Source of the DNA: an uncultured Sphingobacteriaceae bacterium
Lineage (GTDB): Bacteria > Bacteroidota > Bacteroidia > Sphingobacteriales > Sphingobacteriaceae
Direction: 5' to 3'
Assembly: GCA_946887045.1 (NCBI GenBank)
Contig: CAMPKC010000046.1
Span: 1-38,023, forward strand
Length of the DNA: 38,023 nucleotides
The notes under the pieces are model-generated. The model searched no databases and was not told where the DNA came from. It saw nothing but the letters and a program-made list of their open reading frames with translations. Below, piece by piece: positions 1-8,164 of the stretch. The position numbers and the translations under genes are program-made. Every line of letters begins with the position of its first letter. The first letter of the stretch is position 1.

Positions 1-211
1 CTTTTACTATGGGTATTTAGAAAAGAAGACACCAGAGTATTAGGTCTCTTACCTTTCTTTCCGATCAACCTGCAAATGGAAATTCAGGCATTGATTTAGT
101 AATTTATACATATTTGCTATCACCTTGATCAAATGTAACATCAGTTCTCAATAGGCCGCTTTACCTTTATCGCATCAGTAATTAAAGCAACCAGTAAACC
201 CACTCAAACTG
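1..211. other. Leading non-coding stretch
   Basis: No convincing gene is visible. Short open frames run in from the left edge (one in frame 1 to a stop at 97-99, one in frame 2 to a stop near 41) and either could be the tail of a gene outside the window, but neither is recognisable. No clear terminator or TAnnTTTG promoter box was found. Confidence 0.4.
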
Positions 212-454
212 ATGTTAAAAAGGCTTCGTTTGGTCCTATTCTTTATTCTTGTAACTATTTCAATTGACTTTCAAACGAACTCTCGTAGACCTCGTATTAT
301 CGTTCTAACAGACGTTTCCACAGGGGAGACCGATGATAATAAATCACCAATCAGACTTTTCGCTTATTCCGATATGTTTGAAACAGAAGGCTTGGTTTTT
401 AACACCGGCTGGAGTTTAGACAGTATTCTTTATTTTTTTAATCAACATGAATAG
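212..454 (+). pseudogene. N-terminal fragment of a DUF1593 (nucleoside-hydrolase-like) secreted protein
   Basis: This 80-codon frame starts with a hydrophobic, signal-like segment (residues 5-18). It then reads RPRIIVLTDV, an acidic ETDD and RLFAYSDMFETEGLV. That matches the first strand and first loop of DUF1593 proteins, which are nucleoside-hydrolase-fold proteins often found near polysaccharide hydrolases. Members I know run to roughly 400-500 residues, whereas this frame stops after 80. Nothing DUF1593-like follows in any frame, because the GH9 start lies inside the last codons (8-base overlap). I read it as a gene truncated by deletion whose start survives. It may still be translated and coupled to the GH9 gene. 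A genuine small secreted protein is possible but less likely. Confidence 0.6.
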
Positions 455-2978
455 ACTTAGATTTTTATCTGCTGTAGTGCTACTACTAACGGCATTCACT
501 TATGCTTCGGGCCAGGATTTGAAACTCAATAACCTTGAGTATTTCGAAACGCAGGGCGTCAATGTCCTGGTGTACAATAACCTTTTTACCGGAGGTTTTA
601 ACGATGAGAAGAACGCCGGGATAGAATTGATTCACCATGGCGTCAGAACATCGCAAGGCGGTGCTGTGCGACTTTCCAACACCCCAGAGCAATGGGATCT
701 TGTTCCTGAAATACTCAACCGAAAGGTAGACCGTGCCTCTAATACCATTGAGGCTACGTTAAGGTATAACGATTACAATTTTGATTCGCGGGTGGTTGTC
801 ACCGCAAAGGGAAAAGGTGTTGAGATATCTGTTTACCTTGATAAACCACTTCCCAAGGCGCTTGAAGGGAGTGCCGGATTTAATCTTGAGTTTTTACCCT
901 CGCAATATTGGGCAAAAACCTATTTAATGGATGGGCGTCCCGATCGATTTCCACGTTATGTGGTAGGTAACACCCTTGCGAAGCCTAACAGTAAAAAACC
1001 TAAGCAGTTCAAGGGTTATGTAACTTCCGACGACAGGGGGACAGGCAAATTTATCGATCCGCTTCCTCTCGAAACCGGCCGCACCTTTCTGCTTGCACCA
1101 GACGAACCCGAACGTATGGTAAAAATCACCTCGCCCGATGCAGATCTTATGCTGTTCGACGGCCGTATGCTGGCACAAAACGGCTGGTTTGTTGTTCGAA
1201 GTTTACTTCCGGCAGGAAAAACAGGCAAGGTTTTGACCTGGACCGTTGAACCAAATGCCATTAAAGGCTGGACAAGAGAGCCAAATATCGGGTTCTCTCA
1301 GGTGGGCTACCTGCCTTCGCAAGCAAAAGTCTCTGTCATTGAACTCGACAAGAAAGATAAGCCGGTTGCAAGCGCATCGATCTATAAAGTAGGCGACGAC
1401 GGCAAAGCTACCAAGGTATTCAGTGGCAATATTAAACCCTGGGGCGATTATTACAAATACCACTATGTAAAATTCGATTTTACTTCAGTTAAGACTCCCG
1501 GCATATATTATATTCAATATGGCGACTTTAAAACAAATAACTTTTTGATAGACAATAACGTTTATAATAAGATCACCGACGCCACCAGTGATATATGGAT
1601 CCCAATTCATATGAATCACATGTTCGTAAACGAGGCTTACAGGGTGTGGCACGGCGAGCCTTTTAAGGACGGTTACCTCCAGGCTCCGCCAAACACAGAT
1701 CACTTCGACCTTCATAAACAGGGACCAACAACCGATACCAAGTATAAAGCAGGGGAACTAATCCCCGGATTAAACATAGGCGGATTTTTTGATGCCGGAG
1801 ATTTTGATATCGAGACAGGTGCGAACATTGGCGTGGTGCAGAATTTTGTGCAGACATGGGAGTATTTCAAACCCTTACGGGATCAGACTTTTGTTGATCA
1901 GAAGCAGCGCTATGTTGACCTTCACCGTCCGGACGGGACACCAGATGTGCTGCAATTTATCGAGCATGGCACATTGAACCTTGTAGCTCAGGCAGAAATT
2001 ATCGGCCACATGGCACAAACGCTATCTAACTCAGTTCTTGACAATTACCATCACCTCGGTGACGCAGCTTCATTAACAGACGGTCTTCCTTATAATCCGA
2101 AGCTTGGTCCTTACGAAGTAGCCAGTGACGGCCGGTCGAGTGGAGTGAAGGATGATATGTGGGCATTTACAAGCCGCAATCCCGGCCTCGATCTCAGGGC
2201 CGCAACGATGTTTGCCGCGGCAAGCCGGGCATTGAAGGGATATAACGACGATCTTTCGGCGCGAGCATTGCATCAGTCAAAAAGACTTCTGAAAGAGGCA
2301 ACGGACCTACTCGCCAAGCGACCACAGGATACTTCTGGAAGGGGCAGCGGATCAGCAAATATGGCCACCAATCTTCAACTCTACATCGCAACTGCAGAAA
2401 AACAATATGTCGATAACTTTCAGGAGCTTTTATGGCCTGCACTTGAGCGTAACGTTAGTGGTAACATTCTGACTGCTCTGAATGCTATACCGCACATGAA
2501 TGCATCCTTCAAAGAAAGACTTCGTCCGTATGTGGTAAAGTACAAAGAATACATCGATGGACTTGAAAAGGATAATCCCTACGGAGTACCTATCGGTTTG
2601 GGTAACTGGGCGGGTGGCGGAGCAGTGGTGAGCTTTGGTACCACCGTTTGCTTTGCCAGCAAACATTTTCCTGATATTATCGACTCCAGCCATGCTTTCA
2701 AAACCACCAACTGGTTATTTGGCTGCCATCCCTATCATAATTATTCGCTTGTGGCAACGGTGGGAGCCGCACGTCCCAAAGCAGTATTTTATGGCAATAA
2801 CAGGGCTGATTTTTCATTTATTCCAGGTAATGTTGCTCCGGGCATATTATTCAGAAAACCCGACCACTTTGAAAACTACGATGACTGGCCATTTCTGTGG
2901 GGACAAAACGAGGGCACGATTGGCGGAAACACAGGTTATTTAATTTTTGGATCAGCCTTTAAGAATTTAGTGAAATAA
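447..2978 (+). CDS. Secreted glycoside hydrolase family 9 (endoglucanase-like) with extra N-terminal domain
   Basis: Predicted inverting beta-glucanase acting outside the cytoplasm. An N-terminal signal peptide (about residues 1-22, ending ASGQ) supports this start. Residues about 25-270 form a beta-rich domain I do not recognise. Residues about 280-375 resemble the Ig-like CelD_N domain that precedes many GH9 catalytic domains (FSQVGYLPSQAKV). The catalytic (alpha/alpha)6 domain follows: FFDAGDFD holds the expected aspartates at D449 and D452, GCHPYHNYS is the His-containing substrate loop, and NEGTIGGNT near the end carries the likely catalytic acid E822. At 843 residues it is longer than a minimal GH9. 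Substrate (cellulose, xyloglucan or mixed-linkage glucan) cannot be read from the sequence. No SusC/SusD or other polysaccharide-locus gene is in view. By eye it is richer in G+C than its neighbours. Confidence 0.88.
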   Translation: MNRLRFLSAVVLLLTAFTYASGQDLKLNNLEYFETQGVNVLVYNNLFTGGFNDEKNAGIELIHHGVRTSQGGAVRLSNTPEQWDLVPEILNRKVDRASNTIEATLRYNDYNFDSRVVVTAKGKGVEISVYLDKPLPKALEGSAGFNLEFLPSQYWAKTYLMDGRPDRFPRYVVGNTLAKPNSKKPKQFKGYVTSDDRGTGKFIDPLPLETGRTFLLAPDEPERMVKITSPDADLMLFDGRMLAQNGWFVVRSLLPAGKTGKVLTWTVEPNAIKGWTREPNIGFSQVGYLPSQAKVSVIELDKKDKPVASASIYKVGDDGKATKVFSGNIKPWGDYYKYHYVKFDFTSVKTPGIYYIQYGDFKTNNFLIDNNVYNKITDATSDIWIPIHMNHMFVNEAYRVWHGEPFKDGYLQAPPNTDHFDLHKQGPTTDTKYKAGELIPGLNIGGFFDAGDFDIETGANIGVVQNFVQTWEYFKPLRDQTFVDQKQRYVDLHRPDGTPDVLQFIEHGTLNLVAQAEIIGHMAQTLSNSVLDNYHHLGDAASLTDGLPYNPKLGPYEVASDGRSSGVKDDMWAFTSRNPGLDLRAATMFAAASRALKGYNDDLSARALHQSKRLLKEATDLLAKRPQDTSGRGSGSANMATNLQLYIATAEKQYVDNFQELLWPALERNVSGNILTALNAIPHMNASFKERLRPYVVKYKEYIDGLEKDNPYGVPIGLGNWAGGGAVVSFGTTVCFASKHFPDIIDSSHAFKTTNWLFGCHPYHNYSLVATVGAARPKAVFYGNNRADFSFIPGNVAPGILFRKPDHFENYDDWPFLWGQNEGTIGGNTGYLIFGSAFKNLVK

Positions 2979-2990
2979 AACAGATTGATC

Positions 2991-3031
2991 GAACAGTTTG
3001 AGTCAGCTACCGACTCAAACTGTTCAATTTT
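2991..3031 (+). terminator. Intrinsic terminator after the GH9 gene
   Basis: A perfect 14-bp stem (2991-3004 pairs with 3012-3025) with a 7-base loop lies 12 bases after the GH9 stop. A short T-rich run (AATTTTA) follows. Confidence 0.8.
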
Positions 3032-3394
3032 ACCCCCTTTACAAGTTCATTGATCTGATACTTATCAATTGTGCTATTTTTTAGCGTCGAAAAGCTTGTC
3101 CAACTTTGTTTGAGAGATTGGTCCCTGGTTTTCCGAAAGTATAAATACAAACAAAAAAGTTAATAAATCAATGCGCTTGACATCGTGTTCTAAAACATTC
3201 GTGCTCTGGTATCAAAACGATCGTCCAACTAATTGACAACAGAAAGAATTCCATGACTTGTCATCACCTCATTATCAACCCCATAGGAAATATCTTCTCA
3301 GTGATACAATCTCCAAATAATTAGTACTTTCCGGGTCCCCGTTTGTAGTTTTAAGATATAAATTAATCGATCTCACATCTTAAAATGAATTCTT
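3032..3394. other. Intergenic stretch with a possible gene relic
   Basis: No start-to-stop gene is supported. On the minus strand a 45-codon frame without an ATG (about 3074-3211) ends in a protein-like tail (SENQGPISQTKLDKLFDAKK). It may be the remnant of a deleted gene. No good promoter box was found before the gene at 3395. Confidence 0.35.
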
Positions 3395-3946
3395 ATGAAA
3401 CGCACTTTTTTAATCACTTGCCTACTTATAGCATCAACTATAACGGGATATTCTCAGCAAGCTAAAAGTACGGCCATGGCTAACAAAGCGGTAGTAGCAA
3501 AAATTTTAAAGGCATTTGACGAAGGGGATGTCAATGCACTGGACAAGCTAATTGCGAAAGATGCTGTTTCGCACTCTGAAATGCCCCCTGAAATAAAAAG
3601 TACAGGCGTAGAAGCTGTAAAGGAAATGAGCAAAATGCATAAAGCTGCCTTTCCTGACAGTAAGACTACCGTGCACGTAATGGGAATTGCCGGCGATACA
3701 GTACTGGCGTATTTTACGACAACAGGGACTAATTCAGGACCTTTCATGGGCATGCCTGCGACAAATAAAACAATCAGTTTTGAAGGTGTGGATATTATTC
3801 GTGTGAAGAATGGAATGGCCGTTGAGCATTGGGGTGTTTACGACAATTTAAAAATGATGCAGCAGTTAGGCATGATGCCGCCACCCCCTCCACCATCCGC
3901 ACCTGCCCCAATGAGGCCGGGTGTTGCCCCGAGTAAGAAAAATTAA
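3395..3946 (+). CDS. Secreted SnoaL-like (NTF2-fold) polyketide cyclase/ester cyclase family protein
   Basis: A signal peptide (residues 1-20, TITGYSQ cleavage region) is followed by an NTF2-like cone fold. The features are a helix with FDEGDVNALDKLIAKDAV, a central GDTVLAYFTTTGTNSGPFMGM strand-loop, and a closing FEGVDIIRVKNGMAVEHWGVYDNLKMMQQLG, which is typical of ester-cyclase/SnoaL-like proteins. The family includes enzymes and non-catalytic ligand binders, so no reaction is assigned. The C-terminus is odd: six consecutive prolines, then an Ala/Pro-rich tail to KKN. The next gene starts 26 bases later and may be co-transcribed. Confidence 0.8.
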   Translation: MKRTFLITCLLIASTITGYSQQAKSTAMANKAVVAKILKAFDEGDVNALDKLIAKDAVSHSEMPPEIKSTGVEAVKEMSKMHKAAFPDSKTTVHVMGIAGDTVLAYFTTTGTNSGPFMGMPATNKTISFEGVDIIRVKNGMAVEHWGVYDNLKMMQQLGMMPPPPPPSAPAPMRPGVAPSKKN

Positions 3947-3972
3947 GAGTTAATTCACCAAACAAAAAAGCG

Positions 3973-4269
3973 ATGTATATAATTCGTGATATTTTCCAGT
4001 TGAAGTTTGGCCATTTCAGGGATGCCCGGACCTTATTAGATCAGGCCGTAAGATCAGGCATAATGCCGCAGAGTGAGTCGCTACGGCTGCTAAGCGATTT
4101 TACCGGTAATTCGTACCGTCTAATTTTTGAAGAAGAGTTTAAGTCGCTGGCCGACTATGAACAGTCTTTGACGTCTGGCATGGCTGAAGATGAATGGCAA
4201 AATTGGTACGAACGGTTTAAACAACATGTAGACAGTTCGCATCGGGAGATATTAAAACTCCTCAGCTAA
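3973..4269 (+). CDS. Small protein of unknown function, possible dimeric alpha+beta barrel
   Basis: Ninety-eight residues without signal peptide or membrane segment. The start (MYIIRDIFQLKFGHFRDA), a second strand (SYRLIFEEEF), then SLADYEQSL and a C-terminal helical pair (EDEWQNWYERF) follow the beta-alpha-beta-beta pattern of small dimeric ferredoxin-like barrels, loosely NIPSNAP/ABM-like. That fold guess is inference; no active-site residues were identified. It lies 26 bases after the SnoaL-like gene on the same strand. Confidence 0.65.
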   Translation: MYIIRDIFQLKFGHFRDARTLLDQAVRSGIMPQSESLRLLSDFTGNSYRLIFEEEFKSLADYEQSLTSGMAEDEWQNWYERFKQHVDSSHREILKLLS

Positions 4270-4292
4270 TTGATTCCCTGTTTAACATTTCC

Positions 4293-4340
4293 AATATCTG
4301 CTATCCGGCTCTGCTTTAAGACAGCGGTGTAGCAGATATT
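4293..4340. terminator. Hairpin after the 98-residue gene, candidate terminator
   Basis: Perfect 10-bp arms at 4293-4302 and 4331-4340 enclose a partly complementary 28-base interior. It is followed only by a weak T run (TAGGTTAATTT), so termination is likely but not certain. Confidence 0.55.
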
Positions 4341-4569
4341 TAGGTTAATTTCCTGAAGCCGCTTCACAAATAGACTCAATCAGAAAACATTTCATCCTCT
4401 GCGATCCATTGAATTTATGTCTGTTACCCTAAAGGGCTACCGGATTAGTAATCGAATTGCTTCTACCCCAATCTTTTTTATTTTCTATCATTAAATCCAA
4501 ATCAAATTGTATTTTTAATTTGGCGAATCGAGTCGAGAAGAAGCTACTACTCAGATTATAAACCGTTTA
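4341..4569. other. AT-rich intergenic stretch
   Basis: The gap between the genes at 3973 and 4570 is 300 bases. Apart from the hairpin at 4293-4340 it holds no supported gene. No exact TAnnTTTG promoter box was seen, though transcription of the GNAT gene probably starts here. Confidence 0.4.
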
Positions 4570-5094
4570 ATGGAAAAGGAAAAGATTAGACTACGAGCTT
4601 TAACAAAAGAGGATGCAAAAACGTCATGGAAGTGGCGCAATAATGATGATGTAAAATATTTTTATTCCGGGCATCCATTTCCGGTGAACGTTGAAAAAGA
4701 AGAAGCCTGGCTATCAAAGCTCATCGACTCTGATATTCCGTTAGCATCCTTTGGAATAGTCGAAATAGAAACAGATAAATTCATTGGGATGTCGTTTCTG
4801 AAAAACATAAATCTGATTCACAGGAATGCTGAAATTGCTATTTTTATAGGAGACCAGAATGCGACCGGCAAAGGCTTTGCCAAAGAGGCAACCCTGAAGA
4901 CTATCGATTTCGCTTTCAATGAACTGAATTTAAACAGGATTTATTTGGTCGTCCAGGATGATAATTTTAACGCCATAAAGCTCTACGAAAAATGCAACTT
5001 TGTAAAGGAAGCTGTATTGAGGGAAGCGAATTTTAAAAAAGGCAAATATGTTGATGTGATTATGATGTCTATTTTACGCTCGGAGTATACGTAG
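4570..5094 (+). CDS. GNAT family N-acetyltransferase (RimJ/RimL type)
   Basis: Transfers acetyl from acetyl-CoA to an unknown amine. It has 174 residues, the usual size for the RimJ/RimL/SpeG-like branch: IRLRALTKEDAKTSWKWRN at the start, strand 4, then the acetyl-CoA pyrophosphate-binding loop at about 94-107 (IGDQNATGKGFAKEA). The C-terminal motif NFNAIKLYEKCNFVKEAVLRE is also present. The substrate could be a ribosomal protein N-terminus, an antibiotic, a polyamine or a nucleotide sugar. It stands alone between two sizeable gaps. Confidence 0.85.
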   Translation: MEKEKIRLRALTKEDAKTSWKWRNNDDVKYFYSGHPFPVNVEKEEAWLSKLIDSDIPLASFGIVEIETDKFIGMSFLKNINLIHRNAEIAIFIGDQNATGKGFAKEATLKTIDFAFNELNLNRIYLVVQDDNFNAIKLYEKCNFVKEAVLREANFKKGKYVDVIMMSILRSEYT

Positions 5095-5162
5095 CCGAAG
5101 CCGTGTTGTTTAAAGCTCCGCAAAAAAAAATCTGATGCTAGTAAAACATTAACCTCACACCT

Positions 5163-5594
5163 ATGAAAAATGAGCCAGTTATAATTGAACGCGTCTTTGA
5201 CATCCCTGTCGAAAAAGTTTGGAATGCTATTACCGATAAAGATCAGATGAAAAAGTGGTATTTCGACATCCCCGATTTCAAGCCTGAACTCGATCATGAA
5301 TTTCAATTTGAAGCCGGCGCCGAAAATAAAATGTACCTCCATCTATGCAAAATAACAGATGTAGTTCCGAATCAAAAGCTTTCGCACAGCTGGCGATATG
5401 AGGGTTACGAAGGTAATTCGCATGTAACCTGGGAACTATTTGCCGAGAGCAATAAAACAAGGATAAAGCTAATTCATGAAGGCCTCGAGACTTTCCCCAT
5501 CAGCAATCCTGATCTGGCAAAACAAAACTTTGTTGCCGGCTGGACAGATATTGTCGGATCTATTTTGCCAAAATTCCTCGAAACGGCAAAATAA
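5163..5594 (+). CDS. SRPBCC / AHSA1-like domain protein
   Basis: A single START-like helix-grip domain of 143 residues. It shows the Aha1-C hallmarks: ERVFDIPVEKVWNAITD at the N-terminus, MKKWYFD, a strand series ending SHSWRYEGY, and a long C-terminal helix (FVAGWTDIVGSILPKFLE). The family binds hydrophobic ligands or acts as stress and resistance accessory proteins. The ligand is unknown. No signal peptide; cytoplasmic. Confidence 0.87.
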   Translation: MKNEPVIIERVFDIPVEKVWNAITDKDQMKKWYFDIPDFKPELDHEFQFEAGAENKMYLHLCKITDVVPNQKLSHSWRYEGYEGNSHVTWELFAESNKTRIKLIHEGLETFPISNPDLAKQNFVAGWTDIVGSILPKFLETAK

Positions 5595-5659
5595 TAGCAG
5601 GTTTAAAATGCCTTTTTGACGGCTCTCTGATCTTACTTATAAATTTATATCTTTATTAA

Positions 5660-5929
5660 ATGTCTGATCAAAATAACATTAAACCCATACAAATATTTGC
5701 CGGAGAATTTTGGCAGGCTTCGTTAGTAAAACAGCTATTAGAGGATAACAACATCCCGGCATTTATGGAAAATGAGCACATGGGCAGCATAGCGCCATGG
5801 AGAATTGAGCCAGGAGGCTTTAACCCATTTAAAGTGATCATTTCAAATCAGCAGTACGACCTGGCGGTAAAACTGATTGAAGAGTTCGATAGTGCACCTG
5901 ATGAACGAGATACTAACTCTGGGGTATAA
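5660..5929 (+). CDS. DUF2007 family protein
   Basis: Eighty-nine residues with the DUF2007 pattern. IQIFAGEFWQASLVKQLLEDNNIPAFMENE is a beta-alpha-beta start, and FKVIISNQQYDLAVKLIEEFD closes an ACT-like or PII-like small domain. Members are called putative signal-transducing proteins but have no proven role. The stop shares one base with the ATG of the DinB-like gene (TAATG), so the two are almost certainly translationally coupled. Confidence 0.8.
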   Translation: MSDQNNIKPIQIFAGEFWQASLVKQLLEDNNIPAFMENEHMGSIAPWRIEPGGFNPFKVIISNQQYDLAVKLIEEFDSAPDERDTNSGV

Positions 5930-6384
5930 TGAAAGAAATAAGCAGTAAACTGATCGGTTTATGTGATACTATTCCTGCTATATTGAAAACGATATCTGCC
6001 GAAGAATTCTCTTTAAAACCCGTCCCGCATAAATGGTCGAAGAAAGAGATTTTGGGTCACCTGATAGACTCAGCCGCAAACAATCACCAGCGATTTATCA
6101 GGGCTCAGTTTGAAACGCCGGTAATATTTTATGAACAAGATCTTTGGGTCAGCATCCAAAACTATCAATCAGAAAGTCCTGAACTTTTAATATTCCTTTG
6201 GGAAGCTTATAGCAGACACCTCGCGCATGTGATTGAGCAGATTCCTCAACAAAATCTTTCAAAAACATCAATCGGAAAAGATGGGACAGCATGTACACTC
6301 GAGTTTCTAATAAACGATTATTTGAATCACCTGGAATTTCATTTAGAACAAATCTGCATTTCTGATCAAAAATTAAATCCCTAA
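5929..6384 (+). CDS. DinB-like metal-binding protein
   Basis: A four-helix-bundle DinB/YfiT-type protein of 151 residues. Candidate metal ligands are His44 and His53 on helix 2 (ILGHLIDSAANNHQRF) and the HxxxH pair His134/His138 (YLNHLEFHLEQI). PVPHKWSKKEILGHL is the usual family signature. Relatives include thiol transferases such as bacillithiol or mycothiol S-transferases, but no substrate is assigned. It overlaps the DUF2007 gene by one base. Confidence 0.85.
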   Translation: MKEISSKLIGLCDTIPAILKTISAEEFSLKPVPHKWSKKEILGHLIDSAANNHQRFIRAQFETPVIFYEQDLWVSIQNYQSESPELLIFLWEAYSRHLAHVIEQIPQQNLSKTSIGKDGTACTLEFLINDYLNHLEFHLEQICISDQKLNP

Positions 6385-6730
6385 TCTTCGAATTAATTTT
6401 TCACCTTTTTCAGAGAAATCGGTATCAAAAGCGCGCTAATTCTCCGCCGCTCCTTAAATCCCTGAATAAAATATCCGATTTAACCTTCTGGGTCATCATT
6501 CCCTTATCGAACACCATGGAGCAGAATGTAAAAATACATCCATTTTATCTGATACAAGCCCAAAAACATCAAAACATCTTCGCCTAACTATGGCGTAATT
6601 AAATTTTTTATCATCTGTCTGGTCAAAAGACCAGAGAATTTGTCTAAACATTATAAAATATCCAAAAGAATTTCCTTCAACCCTATCATTTTTTTAACTT
6701 GGACGCATTGTTAATCAAATAAAGAAAATA
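6385..6730. other. Intergenic region upstream of mdh
   Basis: No gene is supported in these 346 bases. A perfect 7-bp hairpin (6618-6624 with 6629-6635, loop AAAA) lies about 95 bases before mdh. A weaker 4-bp hairpin lies at about 6581-6595, followed by an AT-rich run that could terminate the DinB transcript. The mdh promoter should be here, but no exact TAnnTTTG box was found. Confidence 0.4.
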
Positions 6731-7669
6731 ATGAGAGTTACCGTAGTTGGAGCAGGAGCTGTAGGTGCTACCTGCGCTGATAATATTGCAAGAAAAGAGC
6801 TTGCGGAAGAAGTTGTTCTTTTGGACATCAAAGAAGGATTTGCTGAAGGAAAATCCATTGATATGATGCAGACCGCTGCGTTATTAGGATTTGATACAAA
6901 AATTGTTGGGGTTACCAATGATTATTCAAGAACAGCCGATTCTGATGTAGTAGTAATTACATCCGGGTTGCCACGTAAGCCAGGCATGACCCGTGAAGAA
7001 TTAATCGGAACCAATGCGGGCATTGTAAAAAGCGTTACAGAAAACATCTTAAAATACTCTCCAAATACTATCATAATCGTTGTATCCAATCCAATGGATA
7101 CCATGAATTACCTTACATTCAAAACTTCAGGTTTACCTAAAGAAAGAATTATTGGTATGGGTGGTGCTTTAGATTCTGCACGTTTCAAATATTATTTGAG
7201 CCAGGAGCTAAATTGCTCTCCTTCTGATCTAAATGCTGTTGTTATCGGCGGTCACGGCGATACTACCATGATTCCTCTGATTCAGCACGCTACATGGAAT
7301 AGTATTCCTGTAACTCAATTATTAAGCAAAGAGCAGCAAGATAAAGTAGTTTCTTCAACCATGGTTGGTGGAGCTACCTTAACCAAATTAATCGGAACCT
7401 CTGCATGGTATGCGCCGGGTGCAGGTACTGCTGCAATGGTTGAAAGCATTCTTCGCGATGAGAAAAAATTAATCTCATGCGGTGTTGCGCTTGACGGCGA
7501 GTATGGACAAAAAGATATTTCTCTTGTTGTTCCTGTAATTTTAGGAAAAAATGGTTGGGAGAAAATCATTGACTTTAAATTAAGCAACGAAGAACAAGCG
7601 AGCTTCAACAAAAGTGCAGATGCTGTTCGCGGAATGAACAATGTACTAGCAGAATCTAATTTAGTATAA
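6731..7669 (+). CDS. mdh: Malate dehydrogenase (LDH-like type)
   Basis: Catalyses NAD-dependent interconversion of malate and oxaloacetate in the TCA cycle. It is 312 residues, typical of the LDH-like bacterial MDH branch. The Rossmann motif VVGAGAVGATCAD is at residues 5-17 and LLDIKEG ends strand 2. The mobile-loop arginines lie in SGLPRKPGMTREELIGTNA, and the choice of R rather than Q there favours oxaloacetate over pyruvate. VSNPMDTMNYL precedes the catalytic His175 in GGHGDTTM. It has its own upstream region and is followed by a small hairpin without a U-tract. Confidence 0.97.
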   Translation: MRVTVVGAGAVGATCADNIARKELAEEVVLLDIKEGFAEGKSIDMMQTAALLGFDTKIVGVTNDYSRTADSDVVVITSGLPRKPGMTREELIGTNAGIVKSVTENILKYSPNTIIIVVSNPMDTMNYLTFKTSGLPKERIIGMGGALDSARFKYYLSQELNCSPSDLNAVVIGGHGDTTMIPLIQHATWNSIPVTQLLSKEQQDKVVSSTMVGGATLTKLIGTSAWYAPGAGTAAMVESILRDEKKLISCGVALDGEYGQKDISLVVPVILGKNGWEKIIDFKLSNEEQASFNKSADAVRGMNNVLAESNLV

Positions 7670-7674
7670 ATTAA

Positions 7675-7694
7675 TCGCTGGCAAATACCAGCGA
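7675..7694. other. Small hairpin between mdh and the retropepsin-like gene
   Basis: Perfect 7-bp arms (7675-7681 and 7688-7694) with a 6-base loop lie just after the mdh stop and 26 bases before the next ATG. No T-run follows, so this may be an mRNA 3'-end or processing structure rather than a terminator. Confidence 0.45.
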
Positions 7695-7720
7695 ATGGGG
7701 TGTTTGTAACCTCTGAGAAT

Positions 7721-8143
7721 ATGCTTAAAGCAGATTTAGAAATTCTTAATCTCCACGACGATGGCTTCCACCTTTTGGTGGAAGTTTTCGTTTTTGGCAA
7801 GCCGTTTAAAGCCGTTGTCGACACTGGTGCATCAAGAACTGTATTAGACAAAACTACCGTAGAACAATACATAGAACGAGAAGCACTTCTGGCGAGCGAC
7901 AAACTCTCCACCGGGTTAGGAACAAATTCTATGGAAAGCCACATTCTAACCATCCCACGACTTCTGATAGGCGAACTTTTAATCTCCGACTTTGAAACTG
8001 CCGTACTGGATCTTTCTATGATCAATACTGCTTATGAAAGCCTCGAAGTTGGACCGATAATTGGTGTGATCGGAGGAGATATCCTGATGAAACATAAGGC
8101 AACGATAAGCTATGTTTTGAAGGAAATTTCATTTGAAATTTAA
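7721..8143 (+). CDS. Retropepsin-like aspartic protease domain protein
   Basis: A 140-residue single-domain protein with the aspartic protease signature AVVDTGASRTVLD (catalytic Asp34) and a C-terminal hydrophobic-hydrophobic-Gly segment (VGPIIGVIGGDIL), the retropepsin fold. One DTG per chain implies an active homodimer. A GTG at 7700 extends the frame by seven codons, but ATG 7721 gives the cleaner family start. No signal peptide or membrane anchor is visible, unlike many bacterial retropepsin-like proteins, so it may act in the cytoplasm. Natural substrate unknown. Confidence 0.82.
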   Translation: MLKADLEILNLHDDGFHLLVEVFVFGKPFKAVVDTGASRTVLDKTTVEQYIEREALLASDKLSTGLGTNSMESHILTIPRLLIGELLISDFETAVLDLSMINTAYESLEVGPIIGVIGGDILMKHKATISYVLKEISFEI

Positions 8144-8164
8144 GGCTGATCTTTCGAACAGGGG

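Noticed and set aside
1..99. Open frame entering from the left edge
   Set aside because: Too short to recognise, and two alternative frames are equally plausible as a gene tail.
7315..8025. 236-codon open frame on the minus strand
   Set aside because: It lies antisense to the mdh 3' end and the retropepsin-like gene, both of which have clear family motifs. Its serine-rich translation looks like a shadow frame.
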